Shown here: piece after piece, positions 43,911 through 52,832 of the stretch | Layout: each line of letters begins with the position of its first letter | Numbering within the stretch: position 1 is the first letter of the stretch | Assembly (NCBI RefSeq): GCF_014192225.1 | Contig: NZ_JACHXS010000011.1 | Location: 1 to 64,000 of the forward strand | From: Pseudoduganella umbonata | GTDB lineage: Bacteria; Pseudomonadota; Gammaproteobacteria; Burkholderiales; Burkholderiaceae_D | Length of the DNA stretch: 64,000 nt | Direction of reading: 5' to 3' | Made by a program: the position numbers and the translations under genes | The notes under the pieces: generated by a model | The model's database searches: none | Told to the model about the DNA's origin: nothing | What the model saw: the letters and a program-made list of their open reading frames with translations, nothing else

Positions 43911-44420
43911 ATGACAGCCATACTGAAATACCTCGGCGCGTATTCCGACGACACGCGCCACCAGGTGCAAGCCCTGCTGAACCAGAACCGCCTCGGCGAC
44001 GTGATCAGGAAACGTTATCCGAAAGCCCACGACGTGCGCAACGACAAGGCACTGTACGACTACGTGCAGGGCCTGCGCGACGAATTCCTGCGCAACGCCG
44101 CGCCGATCGACAAGGTGCTATTCGACAGCAAGATCCACGTGATCAACCACGCGCTCGGTCTGCACACGGCCATCTCGCGCATCCAGGGCGGCAAGCTGAA
44201 GGCCAAGCACGAGATCCGCGTGGCCACCATGTTCCGCGATTGCCCGATCGAGTTCCTGCGCATGATCGCCGTGCACGAACTGGCGCACGTGAAGGAAAAG
44301 CAGCACGATAAGGCGTTCTACAAACTCTGCACGTACATGGAACCGCATTACCACCAGTACGAATTCGACGTGCGCCTGTACCTGACGGAACTGGAGCATT
44401 CGGGGCGGAAGCTGTGGTGA
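43911..44420 (+). CDS. YgjP-like zinc metallopeptidase domain protein
   Basis: A 169-residue cytoplasmic protein of the YgjP/SprT-like group. The zinc site is seen in IAVHELAHVKEKQHDKAFY (HExxH plus a third His) followed by MEPHYHQYEFDVRLYL. The N-terminal half is helical. Members are predicted metalloproteases of uncertain target. The next gene begins before this one ends (7-base overlap), so the two are translationally coupled. Confidence 0.88.
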   Translation: MTAILKYLGAYSDDTRHQVQALLNQNRLGDVIRKRYPKAHDVRNDKALYDYVQGLRDEFLRNAAPIDKVLFDSKIHVINHALGLHTAISRIQGGKLKAKHEIRVATMFRDCPIEFLRMIAVHELAHVKEKQHDKAFYKLCTYMEPHYHQYEFDVRLYLTELEHSGRKLW

Positions 44421-45361
44421 ACGGCGTCGTGACGCGGAAAACGCCGCGCCTGCCGCCCACGCGCGAGGAATCGGAAGCCGCCGCCGCCGACCGCGCCGCC
44501 CACTACGCGGCACGGGAACGCAAGGATGCGCAGGTGCGCGGCGTGGCGTCCATCGCCGGAATGCGCGAAGCGATCAAGGCGGCAGCACGTACCCTCCCCG
44601 CCATTGCTGGAGTCCCGCGCGTCAAGGCGCTCGACAAGGCGGCGTTTCGCGCCCGCGCAGCGCAGGGCCTGCCATTCGTGATGACCGGCATCGTCGACCG
44701 CTGGCCGCTGGCCGCGCTCACGGTGCAGTCGCTGCGCGAGCACTACAGCCACCTGCCCGTGCGCGCCCGGGTGGGCGACTACGTCAACACGGCTTTCGCG
44801 CCCGACCGGGCGATGCGCGACATGGGCATGCTCGAGTACCTGGACCTGGTGGCTGCCGGCACCGAAGGTTTGCCGCCCATGCATTTGCCGCCCTACTTGG
44901 GCAACCTGGAGCTGCGCGAACTGAACCGGCTGTGCCACTGGCCTTCGTACTTCGACAAGATCGGACCGCCCCGCTTCTGGCTGGGCCCCGCCGGCACGGT
45001 GACGCCGCTGCATTGCGACTACGACGACAACCTCTTCGCGCAGGTCTGGGGCAGCAAGCGGATCATGCTGGCGCCGCCCCACCACGACGAATTCCTGTAC
45101 CCGAACGAAGCCAACGCCATCCTGTTCGGTTCCCCGTTCGATCCCGAAGCACCGGACTTCGACCGGTTCCCACTGGCCCGGCAGGCCGCGACGATCGAAT
45201 GCCTCGTCGGTCCCGGCGACATGCTGTACGTGCCGGCCGGCTGGTTCCACCAGGTGCGCGCGCTGACGTTTTCGCTGTCGTCGAACCGCTGGGCGCGCGG
45301 TGTGCCGCTGGTGCTGGGCGACAGGGCGGCTGACCGCCGAAGTATCGCATCAGCACCATAG
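44414..45361 (+). CDS. Cupin-like (JmjC/FIH-type) oxygenase
   Basis: A 315-residue protein. After an Arg/Ala-rich N-terminus, residues about 75-300 form a cupin_8/JmjC domain: FVMTGIVDRWPL, FWLGPAGTVTPLHCDYDDN giving the HxD pair near residue 199, and GDMLYVPAGWFHQVRAL giving the distal His. That is a complete 2-His-1-carboxylate Fe(II) site for a 2-oxoglutarate-dependent hydroxylase acting on protein or RNA. A GTG start at 44414 overlaps the previous gene; a GTG one codon later is equally possible. Coupling with the YgjP-like protein is conserved enough to suggest a shared target, but that is inference. Confidence 0.87.
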   Translation: MVNGVVTRKTPRLPPTREESEAAAADRAAHYAARERKDAQVRGVASIAGMREAIKAAARTLPAIAGVPRVKALDKAAFRARAAQGLPFVMTGIVDRWPLAALTVQSLREHYSHLPVRARVGDYVNTAFAPDRAMRDMGMLEYLDLVAAGTEGLPPMHLPPYLGNLELRELNRLCHWPSYFDKIGPPRFWLGPAGTVTPLHCDYDDNLFAQVWGSKRIMLAPPHHDEFLYPNEANAILFGSPFDPEAPDFDRFPLARQAATIECLVGPGDMLYVPAGWFHQVRALTFSLSSNRWARGVPLVLGDRAADRRSIASAP

Positions 45362-45365
45362 AAGG

Positions 45366-45647
45366 TTACTTCAGCAGCTTGGCAGGAACCGAGCGCCACG
45401 CCAGTATTTTCATCTCTTCGACGATACCAAAATAGGCATCCCCGGCGATCGGTATCGCTTTCAGAAAATACGGTTTCTGCGACAGTGCGAGGAAGACGTC
45501 CACCAGGAACTCATCGCGGAGTTTGGTACGTCCTGACAAAAGCCTCAGGTCTTCCCTGGAAATCTTGAAGCGGCCTTTGGACTTGCCACCGAACGTGGTG
45601 TGGAACAAACCGTGGAGATCAGCCGCAACGGCATCCGCAGTTTTCAT
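45366..45647 (-). CDS. Small protein of unknown function
   Basis: A 93-residue soluble protein. The ATG at 45647 has GGGAGG immediately upstream, so I prefer it to a TTG four codons earlier. Sequence is mixed alpha/beta (RFKISREDLRLLSGRTKLRD, YFLKAIPIAGDAYFGIVEE) with no recognised domain. It is divergent from the SEL1-repeat gene at 45749 and shares with it a region containing two palindromes. A toxin-antitoxin or phage-derived origin is possible but unsupported. Confidence 0.5.
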   Translation of the reverse strand: MKTADAVAADLHGLFHTTFGGKSKGRFKISREDLRLLSGRTKLRDEFLVDVFLALSQKPYFLKAIPIAGDAYFGIVEEMKILAWRSVPAKLLK

Positions 45648-45662
45648 CCTACCTCCCAAGAG

Positions 45663-45694
45663 TATCTATAGATAATCTATCTTAGCTGATTATC
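45663..45694. promoter_or_regulatory. Nested palindromes in a divergent promoter region
   Basis: tatctatagata (45663-45674) is a perfect 12-bp palindrome, and gataatc (45671-45677) with gattatc (45688-45694) forms a 7-bp inverted repeat 10 bp apart. The stretch is strongly A/T-rich between two divergent genes starting at 45647 and 45749. This is the form of a repressor operator. Confidence 0.5.
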
Positions 45695-45748
45695 TGGACA
45701 TTTTCCACGTGGCATGCAAAAATTCCCAAGGACATTCTTGAGGCCGAC

Positions 45749-46552
45749 ATGCGACAAACTGAAGTGGAAAGTATGTATTTCGACGGATCGTATGACGATC
45801 CCTTTAAGGAAGTTGCCCGCCTCCGCGCGCTGGCGCCGCATTTGCCAGCCGCGAAAGCCGAGCTCGCGATCTGCTACCTGCAGGGTTCGGGTGTTCGCAA
45901 GAACCGCGTGCGTGCTCATGCACTGTTTCAAGAGGCTGCAGGTGGTGGCAGTGTTGTCGCCTTGTTCGCACTGGGCAGCATGTATCTTGAAGGTGACGTC
46001 ATTCCGGCGGACCCGGTGCAGGCATTGCGCTACTGGCGCCGCGCAGCAAGGAAGGATAAGACCTGCAAACGCCGCAGTGCGGACACCTGCCGTAATTGCG
46101 CGGAACTGATCGATTTCATGGGAGACAAGGCGGCCAGCCTTGCCATTTGCAACCTGGCTGTGGTCTATGAAACCGGGATGCACGGTGTGCGCAAAAGCCT
46201 CGCACAGGCACGGCGCTGGCAAGCGCTCGATCGGGCTCGCAGGAAGCGAAAGACATCACCGGTCGCGGAGCAGCCTGCTGCGGAGAACGAGGACACCGTA
46301 TTTGGTCGCGCAGCCGAAGCGCGCGCAGACTATGAAACCGCTGCACTTTACTACCTGCGAGCTATCGGCAGGGGCGATGACGAAGCGCGCGCGCGTTACG
46401 TGGCGTTGCGCGATAACGGCCGACTGCAGCACGTGTTGCTGAAATGGCAGGGGCAGCGGCGTGCCGACGATTACATTGCAGCCGGGCGGCTGTCATCGAT
46501 CGCCGACCTGGGCCTGCTGCCTCCTGTTACCGACGAGACGAGCAGCCCATGA
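45749..46552 (+). CDS. SEL1-like repeat protein
   Basis: A 267-residue helical repeat protein without signal peptide. SEL1 units can be seen in AKAELAICYLQGSGVRKNRV, ALFALGSMYLEGDVIPADPV, ASLAICNLAVVYETGMHGVR and YETAALYYLRAIGRGDDEAR. SEL1 repeats usually make protein contacts. The stop overlaps the ATG of the next gene, so the two form a module. An internal ATG nine codons in is an alternative start. Specific function unknown. Confidence 0.75.
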   Translation: MRQTEVESMYFDGSYDDPFKEVARLRALAPHLPAAKAELAICYLQGSGVRKNRVRAHALFQEAAGGGSVVALFALGSMYLEGDVIPADPVQALRYWRRAARKDKTCKRRSADTCRNCAELIDFMGDKAASLAICNLAVVYETGMHGVRKSLAQARRWQALDRARRKRKTSPVAEQPAAENEDTVFGRAAEARADYETAALYYLRAIGRGDDEARARYVALRDNGRLQHVLLKWQGQRRADDYIAAGRLSSIADLGLLPPVTDETSSP

Positions 46553-47025
46553 TCGTCGAGGCAGAAATCTCTTTGCTGTTCGACCACGGCAACACGGCTG
46601 GTTGTCATACCCGCCATGCGGACATTAGTTCGCTGAAGAAGCATCTGGCTCCGCTCGTTGCGGCCCATTACGTTGTCGCGCCTCGCACGCTCGGCGCCAT
46701 GGCGTCTGGCGAGTCGATAACACTTGACTGGGCTGCTGGAACGGCTTACCTGCCCGGCGCTGCAGGACTGCAGCTGCTGGCTGTCGTCGTCCTGCCCGCA
46801 ATCTTGCGCAGGCTGCGCCGCAGCAACCCGGAAAGAATGCCTGCCATCGTGAGCGCCCTCCGGGGCTTGATGATCGATCACGTACCGGTCGGCATCGGCA
46901 CCGGATTCACCGGAAGCATCCAGCTCTTGCAATCAAACGACGAGCTCGAAGACTGGTTCACGCTACTGCCTTCAACGTTTCCCGCAGCGCAGCCCTCCTC
47001 CTGCTCTTATCCACGGGCTTCCTGA
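46549..47025 (+). CDS. Uncharacterised partner of the SEL1 protein
   Basis: A 158-residue protein whose ATG overlaps the SEL1-gene stop (ATGA). It has one moderately hydrophobic segment (GLQLLAVVVLPAILRRL, residues about 73-90) and otherwise soluble character, with a Ser/Pro/Ala-rich C-terminus. No family is recognised. Strict coupling suggests that it works with the SEL1-repeat protein. Confidence 0.55.
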   Translation: MIVEAEISLLFDHGNTAGCHTRHADISSLKKHLAPLVAAHYVVAPRTLGAMASGESITLDWAAGTAYLPGAAGLQLLAVVVLPAILRRLRRSNPERMPAIVSALRGLMIDHVPVGIGTGFTGSIQLLQSNDELEDWFTLLPSTFPAAQPSSCSYPRAS

Positions 47026-47197
47026 CGAACGGCCATGCAATCATGGGCGATGGGTAAGCGCCCCATGAGTCGTCCGTGCCGACAAAGTTGCCGGTCTGTT
47101 TTCCGCAACGGCCAGCCTTCGCAGCCCTGCCGATCCCGCCGCCGCGCGCCGGAAATGCGCTACCCTTGCACGGGAGACCGGCTTGCAAGGAGACGCC

Positions 47198-48142
47198 ATG
47201 GATCGCCGCACATTCCTGTCGAGCAGTGCGCTGCTGGCGGCAAGTCCGGCATGGGCCGCCGGGCCGGCGGCGCGGGGTACCCCTAACTACAAGGTCTGGC
47301 TCCACTACACCCAGCAGGAACTGGACGATGCCTACTCGGACGCGAAGTGGGTACCGGACATGCGCGAACTGCTGGCACGGCAGGCCCAGGCCGGCGAAAA
47401 GATCCGGTCGCGATTCCCTCCCAGGACGGCAAGCTACGGGCCGGCCGCATCCGAAGCACTGGATATCTTCTCCCCCCGGGAGCCTGGCGCCGGGCGCGCG
47501 GCAATGATCTTCATCCATGGCGGCAACTGGCGCTTCGGCTCGAAGGAATCGGTATCGTTCCTGGCGCCCGCCTTCACGCAGCACGGCGCCCACTTCCTCG
47601 CCCCGGAATTCGCCAGTATCCTGCACAACACGCTGCCCGGCATGGTGGACCAGTGCCGGCGCGCGATCGCATGGGCCGGCAGGCACGCCGCGCAGTTCGG
47701 CGTCGATCCCGCGCGCCTTTACGTGGGCGGGCACTCAGCCGGCGGGCATCTGGCCGCCATGATGCTGACGACCGACTGGACCCGCTTCGGCATGCCGGCC
47801 GACCTGCTCAAGGGCGGCCTTGTCCTCAGCGGCCTGTGCGATCTCGAGCCGGTGGTACTGGCTGCCGGCAACAGCCACCTGAAACTCACGCCGCGGGAGC
47901 GCACGGAGCTCAGCCCGGTCCACAAGCTGCGTGATGTAACGTGCCCGGTAATCGTCGCCTGGGGAAGCGGCGACAGCCCGGAATTCAGGCGCCAGGGCAG
48001 CCAGCTGGCCGGCGCGCTGCGCGCGGCCGGCCGGCTTGCCGGCACGTTTGTGCTGCCGGGCGTGAATCATTTCGAGATTCTCGACGTGCTCGGTTCCGGC
48101 GACTCCCACCTGGGCGCGGCGACGCTGGCGCTGATGCGCTGA
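47198..48142 (+). CDS. Exported alpha/beta hydrolase (esterase)
   Basis: A 314-residue protein with a twin-arginine-like leader (MDRRTFLSSSALLAASPAWA); AAGGAG precedes the ATG at 47198. The hydrolase core shows the oxyanion HGGNW motif, the nucleophile elbow GGHSAGGHLAAM, an acid in AWGSGDSPEF and the His in GVNHFEILD. It belongs to the hormone-sensitive-lipase/kynurenine formamidase-like esterases. Substrate unknown; it is convergent with a fucosidase gene and might deacylate glycans, which is speculation. Confidence 0.87.
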   Translation: MDRRTFLSSSALLAASPAWAAGPAARGTPNYKVWLHYTQQELDDAYSDAKWVPDMRELLARQAQAGEKIRSRFPPRTASYGPAASEALDIFSPREPGAGRAAMIFIHGGNWRFGSKESVSFLAPAFTQHGAHFLAPEFASILHNTLPGMVDQCRRAIAWAGRHAAQFGVDPARLYVGGHSAGGHLAAMMLTTDWTRFGMPADLLKGGLVLSGLCDLEPVVLAAGNSHLKLTPRERTELSPVHKLRDVTCPVIVAWGSGDSPEFRRQGSQLAGALRAAGRLAGTFVLPGVNHFEILDVLGSGDSHLGAATLALMR

Positions 48143-48194
48143 CCCTGATGCGCTGACCCGCCGCGCAATCGCCTGGAAGCGAAGTCCCGCTTCG

Positions 48195-50654
48195 TCAAAT
48201 AGGCCGCACGGCGTAAGTCTTTCCTTTCACGGCCCTGAACGTCACCGTATGGCCGATTGCGCCGGGCCGGCTGCGCACCCCGTCCACCTCGACGGGCACG
48301 GCGGTGCGCACCACGCACTGCCCGCCCTGCCGCGCTTCGATGCGGGCACCGCGCAATCGACCGCCGTGCCAGTCGATGTCGACGACGTAGTTGCCCCGCC
48401 CGACGATGCCCTTCACGGCGCCGTCGCGCCACGCGGCTGGCAGCGCCGGCAGCAGGTGCAGTTCGCCGTTCTGGCTTTGCAGCAGCATCTCGATGGCGCC
48501 GGCCGTGCCGGCGAAGTTGCCGTCGATCTGGAATGGCGGATGGGCATCGAACAGGTTCGCGTAGGCGCCGCCATGCTTGTCGCCCGGTTTCGTCAGCCGC
48601 AGCAGGTTGCGGAACAGCCGGTGGGCACGGTCGCCGTCGAGCAGCCGCGCCCAGAAGTTGACCTTCCACGCCAGCGCCCAGCCCGTGCCGTCGTCGCCGC
48701 GCAGTTCCAGCGTGCGGCGCGCCGCGGCGGCCAGTCCGGGTGTCGCCAGCGGCGAGATCGTGCGCGCCGGGTGCAGCGCGTACAGGTGCGAGACGTGGCG
48801 GTGATGCGGTTCCACTTCGTCGAAATCCTTGTACCACTCCTGCAACTGGCCGCGCGCGCCGACGCGGAACGGCAGCAGCCTGGCGGTGGCGGACTCCAGC
48901 TCGGCGCGGAACGCGCCGTCGATGCCCAGCACCTGCGCGGCCGCGCCCACGTTCTCGAACAGGTCGCGGGCAATGGCCAGATCCATCGTCGCGCCCACGC
49001 TGACGGTGCCCTTCCTGCCGTCGCCATAATAGAAATCGTTCTCCGGCGATGTCGACGGCGACGTGACCAGGTGCCCGTCCGCGTCCGGGTGCAGCCACGC
49101 CAGCGTGAAGCGCGCCGCTTCCTTCATCAGCGGGTAGACCTCGCGCAGGTAGGCCGTGTCGCCGGTGTACTGATAGTGCTCCCACAGGTGCCGGCTCAGC
49201 CACGCGCTGCCCATCGACCAGTTGGCCCACTTCGGATCGCCCTTGCCGAAATCGCCGACCGGATTGCTGGCGGCCCAGATGTCGGAGTTGTGGTGCACCG
49301 CCCAGCCGGGCGCGCGGTAGTACGACGCCGCCGTATCGGCACCGGTGACCGCGAGATGGCGGATCAGGTCATCCATCGGCGTGAACAGCTCGGACAGGTT
49401 GGCGCTCTCCACCGGCCAGTAATTCATCTGCACGTTGATGTTGGTGGTGTAGTTGCTGCTCCATGGCGGCCGCACGGCATCGCTCCAGATGCCCTGCAGG
49501 TTGGCCGGCGCGCCACGGGTGCGCGACGACGAGATCAGCAGGTAGCGCCCGAACTGCACGTATAGCGCTTCCAGCGCCGCGTCGGGCTGGCCGGCCGTGA
49601 ACTCGGCAAGGCGGCGGTCGGTGGGCAGCGCCGTGCGGTCCGTTTCGCCAGGATTGAGCGTCAGCGCCATGCGGTCGAACAGGCGGCGAAACTCCGCGAC
49701 GTGGGCCGCGCGCAGCGTCGTATAGTCGCGCTTCGCCGCCTTCTCCAGGTGCGCCAGCGCCAGCGCATGCTGGTCCCTGCCGGCACTGTCCGGGCACTTG
49801 TCGAAGCCGGCAAAGCTGGTGGCGGCGGACAGCAGCAGCACCACTTCGGATGCGCCCCGGATGGCGATGCGTTCGCCGCTGGCTTCGACCGTGCCGTCCG
49901 TGACGACGGGTTGCACGATCAGTTCGAAACGCATGCCCCGGCAGCCGGACGGATCGGCCCACACGACCGGTTCGGGGTTGTAGTTGACGTAGTTCGGGTC
50001 CACGTGCGCCGGTGCCCTGCCCGCCATGACCAGCGCCGTGCCGGTGGCGGCAGTGCGCGCGCGCAGCTGGCTGGTGGCGGCCACGTCCAGGTCGAGCCGG
50101 CGCGGCGCGCTCGACGTCAGCCGCACGACGATCACGCCGTCCGGCGCGGAAGCAAACACTTCGCGGCCGTAGCGCACACCGTCCACGGTAAACGACGTGG
50201 TGGCGATGCCGTCGCGGATATCGAGCGCGCGGCGGTAGCCGGTCGCAGTGCCCTTGAGGTCCTGCCGGATCAGCAGGTCGCCCAGCGGCTGGTAGCTTTC
50301 CGTGTACGGCCCCTGCATCCTGCGCGCCCAGTCGCTGCCGCCGGCGTAATCGCCGCCTGCCAGCGCCGCGCGTGCCTTGCCCAGTGCATCGAAGGCGCCC
50401 GGGTTGAGGTTCCCGCCCACCGGCCCGCCGCTCCACAGCGTGGCTTCGTTCAGCTGCAGCAGCTCTTCGCCCGGGCGGCCGAACACCATCGCGCCGAGCC
50501 GGCCATTGCCGACCGGGAGAGCCTCCGTCCACGCCTCGGCGGGCCGGTCGTAGTGCAGCGTGAGCGCATCGGCCGGCGCGGCGCCGGCTGTGGCGGCCAG
50601 CAGCGCGGCACTCAGGAAGGCAATGGGAAGGGCAACGGCGAAGCGAACGGTCAT
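48195..50654 (-). CDS. GH95 alpha-L-fucosidase, exported
   Basis: An 819-residue glycoside hydrolase with a signal peptide (LPIAFLSAALLAATAGAAPA). The N-terminal GH95 beta-domain (about 30-270; LHYDRPAEAWTEALPVGNGRLG) precedes the (alpha/alpha)6 barrel. Catalytic motifs are VQMNYWPVES near residue 407 (Asn residues activating water), SPENDF near 536 (general acid Glu) and HPPFQIDGNFAGTAG near 708 (Asp). GH95 enzymes invert and release alpha-1,2-linked fucose or galactose. Gene order with a GntR regulator and a sugar-type dehydrogenase suggests a small fucoside or galactoside utilisation group. Confidence 0.94.
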   Translation of the reverse strand: MTVRFAVALPIAFLSAALLAATAGAAPADALTLHYDRPAEAWTEALPVGNGRLGAMVFGRPGEELLQLNEATLWSGGPVGGNLNPGAFDALGKARAALAGGDYAGGSDWARRMQGPYTESYQPLGDLLIRQDLKGTATGYRRALDIRDGIATTSFTVDGVRYGREVFASAPDGVIVVRLTSSAPRRLDLDVAATSQLRARTAATGTALVMAGRAPAHVDPNYVNYNPEPVVWADPSGCRGMRFELIVQPVVTDGTVEASGERIAIRGASEVVLLLSAATSFAGFDKCPDSAGRDQHALALAHLEKAAKRDYTTLRAAHVAEFRRLFDRMALTLNPGETDRTALPTDRRLAEFTAGQPDAALEALYVQFGRYLLISSSRTRGAPANLQGIWSDAVRPPWSSNYTTNINVQMNYWPVESANLSELFTPMDDLIRHLAVTGADTAASYYRAPGWAVHHNSDIWAASNPVGDFGKGDPKWANWSMGSAWLSRHLWEHYQYTGDTAYLREVYPLMKEAARFTLAWLHPDADGHLVTSPSTSPENDFYYGDGRKGTVSVGATMDLAIARDLFENVGAAAQVLGIDGAFRAELESATARLLPFRVGARGQLQEWYKDFDEVEPHHRHVSHLYALHPARTISPLATPGLAAAARRTLELRGDDGTGWALAWKVNFWARLLDGDRAHRLFRNLLRLTKPGDKHGGAYANLFDAHPPFQIDGNFAGTAGAIEMLLQSQNGELHLLPALPAAWRDGAVKGIVGRGNYVVDIDWHGGRLRGARIEARQGGQCVVRTAVPVEVDGVRSRPGAIGHTVTFRAVKGKTYAVRPI

Positions 50655-50706
50655 GGGCTGTCCTGGAAAATCGGAGGGAATGCCGGGGCAGCGCGGCGGC
50701 CGGCGG

Positions 50707-51621
50707 TCAATCCGCCTGCAGTGCCCTTTCCCGGTTGTGCAGTGCCTGCAGCATGGTGGTGCGCGACGATTGCAGGTGCGTGCGCATCGCCGCCAGCGCG
50801 GCCGGCACGTCGCGCGCCACCAGCGCGCGCAGCACCGCCACGTGTTCCTGCACCGCGTACTGGTTGCGCGGCAGCTCGTCGCGCTTGTCCCACTGGTAGT
50901 GATAGTGGAAGACCAGCGAGACCGCGTCGTTCAGGCTGTTCGCGAAGCGGTTGCCCAGCAGGCCGATGAGAAACGTATGGAATTCGCGGTCGAGCGCCGG
51001 GAAGTCCGCATGGCTGGCCGCCGGGGCCGCGCCCAGCGCCTCGTGCCGCGCCAGCAGCTCGGCCAGCCGCGCGAAGGCGGGGTCGCCGGGCGGCAGCGCG
51101 GCCACCCGCTCGATGGCCTTCAGCTCGAACATCTCGCGCACTTCGCCCAGCTCCTGCGCGAACGACGGATCGAACGCGCACAGGCGCCAGCCGCCGCGCG
51201 GCTTTTTCTCGATCAGGCCGTGCCGTGAAAAGCCGATCAGGAACTCGCGCACGGCGATCGTGCTGACGCCCGACGCGCGGGCCAGTTCCGCTTCGGAAAA
51301 CTCGGCGCCCGGCGGCAGGTCGCGCTGGTAGATGCGTTCCATCAGCACCTGCTGCAGCCGCTCGGTGCCGCTGTGCAGTTCCGCGACGTCGAACCAGTCG
51401 TCCGGGCGCGGCTTGCGCAGCAGCTGGCGCTCCTTCATGCTGGCGATCAGGCCCCGGTCGATGAAGTGGGCCAGCGTGCTGCGGATCGCCGTGCGGCTGC
51501 CCTGCCCCAGCTCCGTCATCTTCACCTCGGTCGGCAACGGTTCGCCCACCGCTACGTGTTCGTCGATGTACTCGAGCAGCAGGTTGGTACAGCGTCGCGA
51601 GGTGGTGGGCAGCTTGGACAT
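50707..51621 (-). CDS. GntR/FCD regulator with two winged-helix domains
   Basis: A 304-residue transcription factor. Residues about 5-70 look like a first GntR winged helix (NLLLEYIDEHVAVGEPLPTE, SRTAIRSTLAHFIDRGLIA), residues about 85-150 a second (IYQRDLPPGAEFSEAELARA, VSTIAVREFLIGFSRHGLI), and the rest is an FCD ligand domain with DREFH and EHVAVL metal residues. FCD regulators normally have one winged helix, so the tandem is unusual. It is placed between the dehydrogenase and the fucosidase genes and probably regulates them in response to a sugar acid. The start has no strong ribosome site. Confidence 0.85.
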   Translation of the reverse strand: MSKLPTTSRRCTNLLLEYIDEHVAVGEPLPTEVKMTELGQGSRTAIRSTLAHFIDRGLIASMKERQLLRKPRPDDWFDVAELHSGTERLQQVLMERIYQRDLPPGAEFSEAELARASGVSTIAVREFLIGFSRHGLIEKKPRGGWRLCAFDPSFAQELGEVREMFELKAIERVAALPPGDPAFARLAELLARHEALGAAPAASHADFPALDREFHTFLIGLLGNRFANSLNDAVSLVFHYHYQWDKRDELPRNQYAVQEHVAVLRALVARDVPAALAAMRTHLQSSRTTMLQALHNRERALQAD

Positions 51622-51699
51622 GGGGCGTGCATCGGGCCGCGCTGGCGGCGCAAGGTAAACGGTAATCGTTCATTCTACCTGCGCGCCTGGCTGCCACCG

Positions 51700-52710
51700 T
51701 CACACCTCGACGATGGCCTTGATGACGCCGGCCGCCGGGTCCATCCAGCGCGGCAGCACGTCGACGAACCCGGCCAGCGTGGCGCGGTGCGTGTTCATCA
51801 GCGCCGTCGGCACCCGTCCCGCCTTCATCGCCGCGAGCACGGTGCGGAAATCGCCGGCGGTGGCGTTGCGGCTGCCCAGCAGTGTCGTCTCGCGCTTGTG
51901 GAATTCCGGGTCGTCGAACGAGATGCGGTCGCGCACGATCGACACCAGCACGTAGGTGCCGCCGTGCGCGACGAACTCCAGGCCGCGTTCCATCGCCTGC
52001 ACATTGCCGGTGGCGTCGAACACGGCATCGAAGAATTCGCCATCGGTCAGCGCGGCCAGTGCGGCCTTGTCGCCTTCCCCCACCGTGACGGTGCGTTCGA
52101 TGTCCAGCGCGGTGCGGCAGAACGCGAGCCGGTCTTCGCGCGTATCAAGCACGGTGACCGTGGCGCCCCGCAGCCCGGCGAACAGGGCCACGGCGACGCC
52201 GATCGGCCCGGCGCCGGCGACCAGCACGTTCTGGCCGGCCTCCACCGCGCCGCGCTGTACTGCGTGGGCGCCGATGGCCAGGAATTCCAGCATCGCCGCA
52301 TCGTCCAGCGAAATGCCGTCGGTCCGGAAGACGAATTGCGCCGGCAGCGCCAGGTACTCGGCCATGCCGCCATCGCGGTGCACGCCCAGCACCTCGATAC
52401 GGGTGCAGCAGTTGGTCCTGCCCTTGCGGCAGGCCACGCAGTGGCCGCACGACAGGTAGGGCATCACGTAGACCGCATCCCCCGGCTGCAGCCCGCTGCC
52501 CGCCGGCGCCGTGACCACCTCGCCGGACAGTTCATGGCCCATCACGCGCGGATAGCTCAGGTAGGGCTGGGTGCCGCGAAAGATGTGCATGTCGGTGCCG
52601 CACAGGCCGATGCGGCGGATGCGCAGCAGCACATCGCCGGCGCCAGGCTGCGGCATGGGCCGCTCGACCAGCCGCAGCTCGCCGGGGGATTCGCAAACGA
52701 CCGCTTTCAT
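51700..52710 (-). CDS. Zinc alcohol dehydrogenase, polyol/sugar-acid type
   Basis: A 336-residue medium-chain dehydrogenase. Catalytic zinc ligands are Cys in GLCGTDMH and His-Glu in MGHELSG; the structural zinc Cys run is CGHCVACRKGRTNCC. The NAD-binding GAGPIGVAVALF follows. The closest pattern is L-idonate/L-galactonate 5-dehydrogenase-like enzymes, which oxidise sugar acids. It is on the same strand as the GntR regulator and the GH95 gene, so a role in sugar-acid oxidation is likely. A 122-bp gap with a perfect inverted repeat separates it from the transporter gene. Confidence 0.88.
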   Translation of the reverse strand: MKAVVCESPGELRLVERPMPQPGAGDVLLRIRRIGLCGTDMHIFRGTQPYLSYPRVMGHELSGEVVTAPAGSGLQPGDAVYVMPYLSCGHCVACRKGRTNCCTRIEVLGVHRDGGMAEYLALPAQFVFRTDGISLDDAAMLEFLAIGAHAVQRGAVEAGQNVLVAGAGPIGVAVALFAGLRGATVTVLDTREDRLAFCRTALDIERTVTVGEGDKAALAALTDGEFFDAVFDATGNVQAMERGLEFVAHGGTYVLVSIVRDRISFDDPEFHKRETTLLGSRNATAGDFRTVLAAMKAGRVPTALMNTHRATLAGFVDVLPRWMDPAAGVIKAIVEV

Positions 52711-52770
52711 GGTGCCCTTTCAGTTCGGATGGTGGGCACCAGTGTACTTCATATATATCGTACAAATCTA

Positions 52771-52806
52771 CCGGATTACCGCTCAAGGGGGTGAGCGGTA
52801 ATCCGG
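52771..52806 (-). terminator. Perfect 15-bp inverted repeat after the citrate transporter gene
   Basis: ccggattaccgctca and its exact complement flank the 6-bp loop aggggg. It begins 27 bp after the CitMHS stop. There is no T run on the minus strand, so it is either a hairpin that stabilises the 3' end of the transcript or a dispersed repeat. The A/T-rich tatatatcgtac at 52753-52762, between it and the dehydrogenase start at 52710, could be the promoter/operator of the dehydrogenase gene. Confidence 0.45.
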
Positions 52807-52832
52807 GGACAGGGTAAGGCTGTGTTTAAAGC

